Origin: Hymenobacter sp. 15J16-1T3B
GTDB lineage: Bacteria > Bacteroidota > Bacteroidia > Cytophagales > Hymenobacteraceae
NCBI RefSeq assembly: GCF_020711235.1
Contig: NZ_JAJFAV010000011.1
Coordinates: 145,715-209,714, forward strand
Direction of reading: 5' to 3'
DNA: 64,000 bases
Part shown: positions 7,552-15,039 of the stretch, one piece after another
Numbering within the stretch: position 1 is the stretch's first letter
Layout of the letters: every line of letters starts with the position of its first letter
Made by a program: the position numbers and the translations under genes
Notes under the pieces: model-generated
Seen by the model: only the letters and a program-made list of their open reading frames with translations
What the model was told of the DNA's origin: nothing
The model's database searches: none

Positions 7552-9783
7552 ATGTCAGAAGCAGCAAATACAGCAGAACTTGCAGCGCCCGTCAAACGGG
7601 CTGCGAAGCCCGTCGGGGCTGATCTGAAGGCCAAGTTAAAGGAAGTTTTTGGCTACGGTCAGTTCCGCGGTACGCAGGAAGCCATCATCCAGAACGTCAT
7701 CGAAGGCCACAACACCTTCGTGATTATGCCCACGGGCGCGGGTAAGTCGCTGTGCTACCAGCTGCCGGCGCTGGTCTTGCCGGGCACGGCCATCGTCATC
7801 TCGCCGCTGATTGCCTTGATGAAAAACCAGGTCGACCAGCTCAACGCCTTCGGGGTGAATGCGCAGGTGATGAACTCCACGCTGACCAAGACCGAGGCCA
7901 ACAAGGTCAAGCGCGACGTCATCAACGGGGACGTGAAGCTGCTCTACGTGGCGCCCGAGTCGCTGACGAAGGAAGAGACGCTGGACTTTCTGCAGAAGGC
8001 GACTATTTCCTTCGTGGCCATCGACGAGGCGCACTGCATCTCGGAGTGGGGCCACGACTTCCGGCCGGAGTACCGCCGCATCCGCGGCATCATCGACGAC
8101 ATCGGCGCCAACGTGCCGATTATTGCCCTCACGGCCACGGCCACGCCCAAGGTGCAGCTGGACATCCAGAAAAACCTGCAGATGGACGACGCCTCGGTGT
8201 TCAAGTCGTCGTTTAACCGCACCAACCTGTATTACGAGGTGCGGCCCAAGCACCAGACCAAGAAGGCCCTGATTCAGTTCGTGAAGACGATGAAGGGGCA
8301 GGCGGGCATCGTGTACTGCCTGTCGCGGAAGAAGGTGGAGGAAATTGCCGAGCTGTTGCGCGTCAACGACGTGAAGGCCCTGCCCTACCACGCCGGCCTC
8401 GACCCGCAGACGCGCATGCACAACCAGGACGCGTTCCTCAACGAAGAGTGCGACGTTATTGTGGCCACCATTGCCTTCGGCATGGGCATCGACAAGCCGG
8501 ACGTGCGCTTCGTGATTCACTACGACACGCCGAAGTCCATCGAGGGCTACTACCAGGAAACCGGCCGCGCCGGTCGCGACGGGCTCGACGGCCACTGCCT
8601 GATGTTCTACAGCTACGACGACATCGTGAAGCTGGAGAAATTCAACAAGGACAAGCCGGTAACCGAGCGCGACAACTCCAAGCTGCTGCTGCAGGAAATG
8701 GCCAACTACGCCGATTCGGCGGTGTGCCGGCGCAAGCAGCTGCTGCACTACTTCGGCGAGGTGTACGAAAAGGACTGCGGCTTCTGCGACAACTGCCGCC
8801 ACCCGCGCGAGAAGTTCGAGGCCAAGGAATACGTGAAGCTAGCTTTGCAAGCGGTGGTGCAGACGGAGCAGCGCTTCGGCATCGAGCACCTGACGGCTGT
8901 GCTCACAGGCATGACCAACCCGCACGTGGAAAGCTACGGCCACGACCAGCTGCCGGTGTACGGCGCGGGCAAGGACCGCGACATTGCCTTCTGGCACTCC
9001 GTCATCCGCCAGTGCATGATCAGCGGCTTTTTGGGCAAGGACATCGAGAACTTCGGCGTCATCAAGATCTGCGACAAGGGCGAGGCCTTCCTCGCGGAGC
9101 CCTTCAACCTGAAATTCTCCAAGGACCACAACTACGAGGAGGAAGTGCAGCAGGAGGAGCAGAAAGAGGAAGTGCAGCAGTCGGCCGGGCACGACGCGGC
9201 CCTGTTCGACATGCTCAAGGCCCTGCGCAAGAAGCTGGCGACGCAGAAAAACCTGCCGCCCTACGTGCTCTTCCAGGACCCCTCGCTGAAGGAAATGGCC
9301 ACCACCTTCCCCGTGAAGATGGAGGACTTGGCGCACGTTTCGGGCGTGGGCCAGGGCAAGGCGCAGAAGTTCGGCGGTCCGTTCCTGGAGCTGATCAAGA
9401 AGTACGTGGCCGAAAACGACATTGAAACCGCCGCCGACGTGGTGGTAAAATCGGCCGTCAACAAGTCCAAGATCAAGATTTACATCATTCAGCAGATCGA
9501 CAAGAAGATGGACTTGGAGGAAATTGCTTCCTCCAAGGGCATCGACATGCGGGAGCTGATGGAGGAAATCGAGCACATCTGCTACTCTGGCACCAAGCTC
9601 AACCTGGACTACTACATCAACTCGGTGCTCGACGAGGACCGGCAGGACGAAATCTACGACTACTTCATGTCGGCCACCACCGACAACATCGCCGTGGCGC
9701 TGAAGGAGTTGGGGACCGACGACTACACCGAGGAAGATTTGCGCCTGATGCGCATCAAGTTCCTGAGCGAAGTAGCCAACTAA
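7552..9783 (+). CDS. recQ: ATP-dependent DNA helicase RecQ
   Basis: A 743-residue 3'-5' superfamily 2 helicase for recombination and fork repair. Motifs in order: Walker [11 protein letters not shown] (residues 61-70), DEAH box [18 protein letters not shown], motif [12 protein letters not shown], and motif [12 protein letters not shown]. The RQC zinc site is formed by [10 protein letters not shown] and CGFCDNC. An HRDC domain follows (about residues 555-620, [19 protein letters not shown]), then a C-terminal helical HTH_40-like extension. The glutamine-rich linker [15 protein letters not shown] joins RQC to HRDC. The arrangement is the standard Bacteroidota long RecQ. A candidate -7 box is about 70 bases upstream. 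Confidence 0.97.
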   Translation: MSEAANTAELAAPVKRAAKPVGADLKAKLKEVFGYGQFRGTQEAIIQNVIEGHNTFVIMPTGAGKSLCYQLPALVLPGTAIVISPLIALMKNQVDQLNAFGVNAQVMNSTLTKTEANKVKRDVINGDVKLLYVAPESLTKEETLDFLQKATISFVAIDEAHCISEWGHDFRPEYRRIRGIIDDIGANVPIIALTATATPKVQLDIQKNLQMDDASVFKSSFNRTNLYYEVRPKHQTKKALIQFVKTMKGQAGIVYCLSRKKVEEIAELLRVNDVKALPYHAGLDPQTRMHNQDAFLNEECDVIVATIAFGMGIDKPDVRFVIHYDTPKSIEGYYQETGRAGRDGLDGHCLMFYSYDDIVKLEKFNKDKPVTERDNSKLLLQEMANYADSAVCRRKQLLHYFGEVYEKDCGFCDNCRHPREKFEAKEYVKLALQAVVQTEQRFGIEHLTAVLTGMTNPHVESYGHDQLPVYGAGKDRDIAFWHSVIRQCMISGFLGKDIENFGVIKICDKGEAFLAEPFNLKFSKDHNYEEEVQQEEQKEEVQQSAGHDAALFDMLKALRKKLATQKNLPPYVLFQDPSLKEMATTFPVKMEDLAHVSGVGQGKAQKFGGPFLELIKKYVAENDIETAADVVVKSAVNKSKIKIYIIQQIDKKMDLEEIASSKGIDMRELMEEIEHICYSGTKLNLDYYINSVLDEDRQDEIYDYFMSATTDNIAVALKELGTDDYTEEDLRLMRIKFLSEVAN

Positions 9784-9811
9784 GACAGCGTTGCAGGCGC
9801 TAGGCTTGCCC

Positions 9812-9843
9812 AGCGGCCGTCCCGGATACCCGGGGCGGCCGCT
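9812..9843. terminator. GC-rich hairpin after recQ
   Basis: AGCGGCCGTCCCGG pairs with CCGGGGCGGCCGCT apart from small mismatches. There is no T-run, so it is a possible weak terminator or an mRNA 3' stabiliser. Confidence 0.4.
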
Positions 9844-9934
9844 GACGTTTGGGGCCGGTGCTGCCGGGTGAAGCTGCAACCTTTTGCCCTTACATTCACC
9901 TTTCGGTTTCTCTGATCCATTACCCTTCCCACGC

Positions 9935-12004
9935 ATGATTCAACTTTTCCTGCCGGCGCCGCTGCGTAGCGCGGCGGCCCTGCTGACGCTGGCCGCCCTG
10001 GCTTCGCCGGCCATGGCGCAAAACCCGCTGTTTCCGGCGTTCAACCAGCCGATTGCCTTCCAGAAGGTCACCAAGGCCGACATAAAACAGGCCACGGACC
10101 AGGCCATCAGCAACACCAAGTCGACGCTGACGGCCATTTACCAGGTGCCCACGGGTAAGCGCACCTTCGCCAACACCATGCTGGCGCTGGACAACCTGGA
10201 CGACAACCTCAACCGCGTCGGCGGGCCCATCAGCATCCTCTTCAACGCCAGCCCCGACTCGGCGGTGCGCAACGAGGCCCAGCGCAGCCTGGCCCGCTTC
10301 AGCAAGTACGGCAACGAATTGGAGCTCGACGAGCAGCTGTACAAGGCCGTGAAGGACTACTCGCAGACCAAGGAAGCGCAGGCGCTGACCGGGGCCCGCA
10401 AGAAATTCCTGACCGAAGCAGTAGAAGACTACGAGCGCAACGGCTTCGCCCTAACGCCCGAGAAGCGCAAGGAGCTGCAGCAGATCAACGACAAAATCGG
10501 GGACCTGAGCCTGGCCTTCGGCGCCAACATTGCCAAGGACCGCGGCTACCTGCTGGTGAGCGAGGCGGACCTGAAGGGCCTGCCCGACGACTACATCAAG
10601 AGCCGGCCCAAGGAAGGTGCGCAGTACAAGATTACCCTGGACGGCCCGGCGTACTCCACGTTTATGAAGTACGCGCAGTCGGATGCCCTGCGCAAGCAGC
10701 TGTACGTGAAGTACAACAACCGCGCGGCCGACACCAACCTGGACGTGCTCAAGCAGCTGCTGCAGGAGCGCCAGAAGAAGGCTCAGCTGCTCGGCTACAA
10801 AACCTATGCGGCCTACCAGACCAGCAGCCGCATGGCCAAGAACCCCGAAACCGTGTGGGCCTTCGAAACCAAGCTGGTGGACCGCGTGAAGCAGAAAAGC
10901 CAGCAGGACCTCGACGAGCTGCTGACCGTGAAGCGCGCCTACCTCAAGGACAACTCGGTGACGACCATTGCCCCGTGGGAGTCCTCGTTCTACAACAACC
11001 TGCTGATGACCAACAAGTACCAGCTCGACGCCGAAAAGGTGCGGGAGTACTTTGAAGTCAACAACGTGGTCAGCGGCCTGTTCCAGACCACGCAGTCGTT
11101 GTTCGGGCTGAAGTTCAACGAAGTGAAGGGCGGCTCGGTGTGGCACCAGGATGCGCGCATGTTTGAGGTGCAGCGCGACGGAAAGCTCATCGGCCGCTTT
11201 TACATCGACCTGTTTCCGCGCGACAACAAATACACCCACGCCGCCTGCTTCACGGTGAGCAAAGGCAAGCAGACGCCCAAAGGCTACCAGCTGCCCACGG
11301 CCGTGCTGCTGTGCAATTTCAACGCCCCCACCCCGGGCAAGCCCGCGCTGATGTCGCACAGCCAGGTGGTGACCTTCTTCCACGAGTTTGGCCACGTGAT
11401 GCACAACCTGCTGACCACGGCCGAGCTGTCGGGCCAGTCGGGCACCAGCGTGAAGCGCGACTTCGTGGAGGCCCCTTCGCAGATTCTGGAAAACTGGGCC
11501 TGGAACTACGACGCGCTGAAGACCTTCGCCAAGCGCTACCAGTCCGCCGAGGTGCTGCCCAAAGCCCTGTACGACAAGATGTGGGCCGCCCGCAACGTGG
11601 GCTCGGGCATTGCCGCCTCGCAGCAGATTCTCTACGGCACGCTCGACATGACCCTGCACGACAAGTTCGACCCGAACGGCGCGGAGACGACCACCGACGT
11701 GCTCAAGCGCCTGCAAAACCAGATTACGCCCTTCGCCTACCTCGACGGCACCAACATGCAGGCCGCTTTCGGCCACCTGACGGGCTACGGCGCGGGCTAC
11801 TACGGCTACATGTGGTCGAAGGTCTACGCCGAGGACATGTTCTCCATCTTCGAGAAAAACGGCATCATGGACCAGAAAACCGGCCTGCGCTACCGCGACC
11901 TGGTGCTGGCCAAGGGCGGCACCGATGACGAGTACAACCTGGTGAAAAGCTTCCTCGGCCGAGAACCGAACCAGGAAGCCTTCTTCAAGTCGCTGGGCCT
12001 GTAA
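9935..12004 (+). CDS. M3 family zinc metallopeptidase (Dcp/oligopeptidase type), exported
   Basis: A 689-residue peptidase with a signal peptide (about residues 1-28, ending AMAQ). The zinc site FHEFGHVMHNLL at about residue 482 is the M3 HExxH motif; the third ligand, Glu, falls in the downstream FVEAPSQILENW helix. These enzymes cleave dipeptides or short oligopeptides from peptides; the signal points to periplasmic peptide scavenging, as in Dcp. The ATG at 9935 is used rather than an in-frame TTG at 9884, because it directly precedes a typical signal peptide. A strong terminator lies 19 bases after the stop. The Dcp versus oligopeptidase subtype is not settled by sequence reading alone. 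Confidence 0.92.
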   Translation: MIQLFLPAPLRSAAALLTLAALASPAMAQNPLFPAFNQPIAFQKVTKADIKQATDQAISNTKSTLTAIYQVPTGKRTFANTMLALDNLDDNLNRVGGPISILFNASPDSAVRNEAQRSLARFSKYGNELELDEQLYKAVKDYSQTKEAQALTGARKKFLTEAVEDYERNGFALTPEKRKELQQINDKIGDLSLAFGANIAKDRGYLLVSEADLKGLPDDYIKSRPKEGAQYKITLDGPAYSTFMKYAQSDALRKQLYVKYNNRAADTNLDVLKQLLQERQKKAQLLGYKTYAAYQTSSRMAKNPETVWAFETKLVDRVKQKSQQDLDELLTVKRAYLKDNSVTTIAPWESSFYNNLLMTNKYQLDAEKVREYFEVNNVVSGLFQTTQSLFGLKFNEVKGGSVWHQDARMFEVQRDGKLIGRFYIDLFPRDNKYTHAACFTVSKGKQTPKGYQLPTAVLLCNFNAPTPGKPALMSHSQVVTFFHEFGHVMHNLLTTAELSGQSGTSVKRDFVEAPSQILENWAWNYDALKTFAKRYQSAEVLPKALYDKMWAARNVGSGIAASQQILYGTLDMTLHDKFDPNGAETTTDVLKRLQNQITPFAYLDGTNMQAAFGHLTGYGAGYYGYMWSKVYAEDMFSIFEKNGIMDQKTGLRYRDLVLAKGGTDDEYNLVKSFLGREPNQEAFFKSLGL

Positions 12005-12023
12005 CCAGGCAGCAGCTTGCCCT

Positions 12024-12059
12024 AAAAAAGCCCGCGGCCGATTGGCTGCGGGCTTTTTT
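12024..12059 (+). terminator. Rho-independent terminator after the M3 peptidase
   Basis: AAAAAAGCCCGC pairs with GCGGGCTTTTTT around a loop containing a second short stem (GGCC/GGCT). A perfect A/T flank makes it potentially bidirectional. Confidence 0.85.
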
Positions 12060-12098
12060 GTGGCTACGCCGGGCCTTGCAAAGCACCTGATGGGGCTG

Positions 12099-12128
12099 TT
12101 GCCAATTAGTGCGCGGCCCCTACTTTCG
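12099..12128 (+). promoter_or_regulatory. Candidate promoter for the DHFR-like gene
   Basis: TTG at 12099-12101 and TACTTTCG at 12121-12128 are separated by 19 bases, the Bacteroidota spacing. The -7 box has one mismatch to TAnnTTTG. The start codon is 30 bases downstream. Confidence 0.4.
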
Positions 12129-12157
12129 CTCGACACGCCAAATGAGTACCTTCCGCC

Positions 12158-12682
12158 ATGCGTGAAATCGTCCTCTACATCGCCGCCACGCTCGACGGCT
12201 ACATCGCCGAGGAAGACGGCGGCGTGCAGTTTCTGCAGCCCTACGAAGAAGCCGGCCTCGACTACGGCTACCAGGAGTTTCTGAAGTCGCTCAGCGCCGT
12301 GGTCATGGGCTCCAAGACCTACGAGCAGCTTTTGAGTTTCAACCTGCCGGAGTGGCCCTACAAAGGCCTGCCGGTGTACGTGTGCACCCGGCGCGAGCTG
12401 CCCACAACCGTTGATCCGCAGGTCTGGCTCTGGCCCGATTCGGTGGAGGCGCTGGTGCAGCAGCTGCCCGCGGGCCGCACCTGGCTGGTGGGCGGTGCCC
12501 AGCTGATCGACTCGTTCAACGCCCTCGGCCTCATCGACCGGCTGATGCTGGCGGTGATGCCCGTGTTTCTGGGCCGCGGCATCAAGCTGCTCAACCAACC
12601 GCCCCCGCAGCACCTCGTGCTGGAAAACCTCACGCGCTACCCGGACGGCGTGCTGATGCTGGACTACGCCTTGCAGCGGTAA
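12158..12682 (+). CDS. Dihydrofolate reductase / RibD C-terminal-domain family protein
   Basis: A 174-residue protein beginning IVLYIAATLDGYIAEEDGGV, the typical N-terminal strand of the RibD C-terminal / DHFR-like family. KTYEQL and VGGAQLIDSFN match the NADPH-binding region. These small stand-alone reductases are widespread; most have no proven substrate and are not the essential folate DHFR. The ATG at 12158 begins directly at the conserved first strand. The gene stands alone between a terminator and an inverted-repeat element. Confidence 0.9.
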   Translation: MREIVLYIAATLDGYIAEEDGGVQFLQPYEEAGLDYGYQEFLKSLSAVVMGSKTYEQLLSFNLPEWPYKGLPVYVCTRRELPTTVDPQVWLWPDSVEALVQQLPAGRTWLVGGAQLIDSFNALGLIDRLMLAVMPVFLGRGIKLLNQPPPQHLVLENLTRYPDGVLMLDYALQR

Positions 12683-12699
12683 TGCCTGTTCCTATTGAA

Positions 12700-12822
12700 C
12701 GTCATGTCGAGCGCAGCCGAGGCATTTTGCGTGCTGACGCCGGACAGAAAACCTTTCGTTTGATGGGAAAAATGCTAGCCACCAGCAGCACGCGAGAGGC
12801 CTCGGCTACGTGCGACATGACG
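12700..12822. repeat. Second long inverted repeat, sister of the 5131-5299 element
   Basis: Arms of about 40 bases (12700-12739 and 12783-12822) are imperfect reverse complements. The left arm contains GTCATGTCGAGCGCAGCCGA and the right arm is its complement with a few substitutions. The outer core GTCATnnnGAGCGCAGCnGA is shared with the element at 5131, while the inner part differs (GCATTTTGCGTGCTGACG type). It lies between convergent genes and does not code. Confidence 0.7.
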
Positions 12823-12848
12823 CCCACCTACAAGCCGTTCCGAAAAGC

Positions 12849-12882
12849 AAAAAGGCCCTCGGCAAGTGCCGCGGGCCTTTTT
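12849..12882. terminator. Bidirectional terminator between the DHFR-like and bacilliredoxin genes
   Basis: AAAAAGGCCC pairs with GGGCCTTTTT around a loop that contains a small inner stem (TCGGCAAGTGCCG). It serves two convergent genes. Confidence 0.8.
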
Positions 12883-12902
12883 CGGTGCATGAAAAACTTT
12901 TA

Positions 12903-13328
12903 CTAGTCGCAGTATTCGGCAAAAGCGCCCTGAAGGTTGTCGACAATGCGCATTAAATCGTTGCCCTCAATGTGGTAGCGCTCAATCATGTGCACCAGCT
13001 CGCCGTCTTTGAAGAGGGCAATGCTCGGCGAGGAGGGCGGGTAGGGCAGCATGAACTCGCGGGCTTTGGCCACGGCTTCGGTTTCCATGCCGGCAAACAC
13101 CGTCACCAGCTTGGCGGGCTTCTTGTCGGACGAGGACAGGGCCATTTTCAGGGCCGGACGGGCCTTGGCGGCGGCGCAGCCGCACACCGAGTTGACGGCC
13201 ACCAGCACGGTGCCTTCCTGGGTGTTGAGGGCCGATTCCACTTCTTCGGGCGAGTAGAGTTGCTCGAAGCCGGCTTCGGTGAGGTCCTGGCGGATGGGGG
13301 CCACCATGTATTCGGGGTACATTGCCAT
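12903..13328 (-). CDS. BrxA/BrxB-family bacilliredoxin
   Basis: A 141-residue thioredoxin-like protein of the former YphP/YqiW (DUF1094) family. The active-site motif is SVCGCAAAKARPAL (the CGC form). In Firmicutes these proteins remove bacillithiol from oxidised protein cysteines; Bacteroidota including Hymenobacter relatives are reported to make bacillithiol, which fits. The ATG at 13328 (MAMYPEYMVAP) is preferred over an in-frame TTG at 13337. A TAGTTTTG -7 box lies 61 bases upstream on the minus strand. Confidence 0.9.
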   Translation of the reverse strand: MAMYPEYMVAPIRQDLTEAGFEQLYSPEEVESALNTQEGTVLVAVNSVCGCAAAKARPALKMALSSSDKKPAKLVTVFAGMETEAVAKAREFMLPYPPSSPSIALFKDGELVHMIERYHIEGNDLMRIVDNLQGAFAEYCD

Positions 13329-13389
13329 GATTGACAAACGCTTGGGGTAGGAAAATGTCGATGGGACGCACGGCCGAAGCCGCGGTTTG

Positions 13390-13397
13390 CAAAACTA
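13390..13397 (-). promoter_or_regulatory. -7 box TAGTTTTG for the bacilliredoxin gene
   Basis: Minus-strand TAGTTTTG fits TAnnTTTG and is 61 bases before the start codon. I found no -33 TTG at the usual distance. Confidence 0.35.
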
Positions 13398-13479
13398 CGC
13401 AAACTCCGCCTGAGCGGACCGCGTGTATAACCGCCGGGCCCGGGGCAGAAGTTTGCCTACTCTAACTATTTTTCCGCCG

Positions 13480-13776
13480 ATGACCTCCGCCGACTTCGCC
13501 GCCACCCTCACCGCCCCGGCCCCGCCGGCCCAGCTGCCGCCCTTGCTCCGGGCCCTCTGGCTGGAGCACCACGGGCACTGGGACGCCGCCCACGACCTCG
13601 CCCAGCAGGACGAAACCGACCGGCTGGCCTGCTGGCTGCACGCCTACCTGCACCGCCGCGAAGGCGACCTGGCCAACGCCGGCTACTGGTACCGCCGCGC
13701 CGGCCGGGCGCGCTTTGCCGGCTCGGAGGCCGAGGAATGGCAGGCGTTGGTGCAGGCGGCCCTGCCGAAAGAATAA
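13480..13776 (+). CDS. Conserved hypothetical protein with TPR-like sequence
   Basis: A 98-residue protein with the pattern LWLEHHGHWDAAHDLAQ, then WLHAYLHRREGDLANAGYWYRRA. The conserved Trp, His and Tyr residues and helix spacing resemble a Sel1/TPR-like helical hairpin. I recognise this sequence type as a conserved hypothetical protein found in several phyla, but no function is known to me. The start at 13480 (MTSADFAATL) is preferred because the upstream residues are basic and unlike the family. It is co-directional with the TPR gene 77 bases downstream. Confidence 0.75.
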   Translation: MTSADFAATLTAPAPPAQLPPLLRALWLEHHGHWDAAHDLAQQDETDRLACWLHAYLHRREGDLANAGYWYRRAGRARFAGSEAEEWQALVQAALPKE

Positions 13777-13853
13777 AGCAGAAAGTGAGCGGTCCGGAAA
13801 AATGCAATATATTTCGACAAGACACAGACCATTCTCCCCGCCGCGGGCTCTCT

Positions 13854-14909
13854 ATGAAACAATACTTATTCCTTTTTGGATGCGCGCTAACGGGTTTTGC
13901 TGCCCAGGCGCAAACCGATACCGTGCGGGCGTCCACGCTACCGCCGGCCCAGCTTGCCGAGAAATATTACAATAGCGGCGTTGCGAAGTTCAACGACAAA
14001 AGTTACAACGCCGCCATTCAGGACTTCGACAAGGCGCTGGCGACCAAGCCGGATTTTGCCAAGGCCTACTACAACCGCGCCGCCACCCGCTACGAGCTGA
14101 AGCAGTACGCCCCGGCCGTGCAGGACTATAACGAGGCCATCCGCCTAGACCCCTCGACCTTTACCGCCTGGTACGGCCGCGCCCAGGCCAAGCAGGCCCA
14201 GAACCTTCCCGCCGAAGCCGAGCAGGACTACAGCAAGGTGACGGAGCTGAAGCCCGACTACGCCGCCGCCTGGTACGACCGCGGCGCCCTGCGCTTCGAG
14301 AAAGGCGACTACCAGGCCGCTTTGCAGGACTTCACCCAGGCCACCAAGGTCGACCCGAAGTACGCCTACGCCTGGCACGACCGCGCCAGCGCCGAGCGGC
14401 AGCTGGGCCAGACCGAGGCCGCCGTGCGCGACTACACCGAGGCCTTGCGCCTTAACCCCGACCTGCACGTGGCCCTGCTAAACCGCGCCGCCGCCAAGCG
14501 CCGTCTCAAGGACTACAAGGGCGCCGCGGAGGATTACTCCGACTACCTGCGCCGCCGCACCGACGACCCGGTGGGCTACCTCGGCCGCGCCGGGGCCCGC
14601 TACGAAGCCGGCGAGTACCAGGCCGCCGTCGACGACCTGACGCAGGCGCTCAAGCTGCGGCCCGACTACGCGCTGGCCCTGAACAACCGCGCCGCGGCGT
14701 ATCAGCAGCTCAAAAACTACAAGGCCGCCGAAGCCGACGCCACCGCCGCCATCAACCTGAACGCGCAGTACGCCGAGGCCTACCTGAACCGCGGCCACGC
14801 CCGCGAGATGCTGCGCAACACCGGCGGCGCCTGCGCCGACTGGCGCAAAGCCGCCGAGCTGGGCATCACGGCCGGCACCGCCTACGCCGCCAACTCGGGC
14901 TGCGAGTAG
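13854..14909 (+). CDS. Exported tetratricopeptide-repeat protein
   Basis: A 351-residue protein with a signal peptide (residues 1-20, ending AAQA) and about nine TPR units of the form AxxxYNRAxxxYxxKxYxxAxxDYxxAxxLxP, running from residue 35 to the end. Signature copies include AYYNRAATRYELKQYAPAVQ and AWYDRGALRFEKGDYQAALQ. TPR arrays mediate protein-protein contacts; the signal puts it in the periplasm. It precedes the PorE-like OmpA protein in the same direction by 130 bases, so a joint role in envelope assembly is possible but is only an inference. The ATG at 13854 directly precedes the signal peptide. Confidence 0.9.
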   Translation: MKQYLFLFGCALTGFAAQAQTDTVRASTLPPAQLAEKYYNSGVAKFNDKSYNAAIQDFDKALATKPDFAKAYYNRAATRYELKQYAPAVQDYNEAIRLDPSTFTAWYGRAQAKQAQNLPAEAEQDYSKVTELKPDYAAAWYDRGALRFEKGDYQAALQDFTQATKVDPKYAYAWHDRASAERQLGQTEAAVRDYTEALRLNPDLHVALLNRAAAKRRLKDYKGAAEDYSDYLRRRTDDPVGYLGRAGARYEAGEYQAAVDDLTQALKLRPDYALALNNRAAAYQQLKNYKAAEADATAAINLNAQYAEAYLNRGHAREMLRNTGGACADWRKAAELGITAGTAYAANSGCE

Positions 14910-14947
14910 CAAGCGGCGCCACTGTGAAGTGGTGAGTTTGCTCACCG

Positions 14948-14974
14948 GGCCTTCTGCGAACCGCAGGAAGGCCG
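14948..14974 (+). terminator. Imperfect hairpin between the TPR and PorE-like genes
   Basis: GGCCTTCTGC pairs with GCAGGAAGGCC with one bulged base. There is no T-run after it. It could be an attenuator or processing site within a shared transcript. Confidence 0.3.
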
Positions 14975-15039
14975 TTGCCCAACCCTCAGCGTCCCCTGCG
15001 GGCCAACCGCCGCCCGCATCCTCTCTCGACACACGAAAC

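Noticed and set aside
10451..12613. A 720-codon open frame on the minus strand opposite the M3 peptidase
   Set aside because: It is an antisense frame typical of high-GC DNA. The plus strand carries a complete peptidase with active-site motifs, and the minus frame crosses a terminator and a second gene without any family similarity.
12158..12682. Essential folate dihydrofolate reductase (FolA)
   Set aside because: The N-terminal pattern and the length fit the RibD C-terminal-like branch, not FolA.
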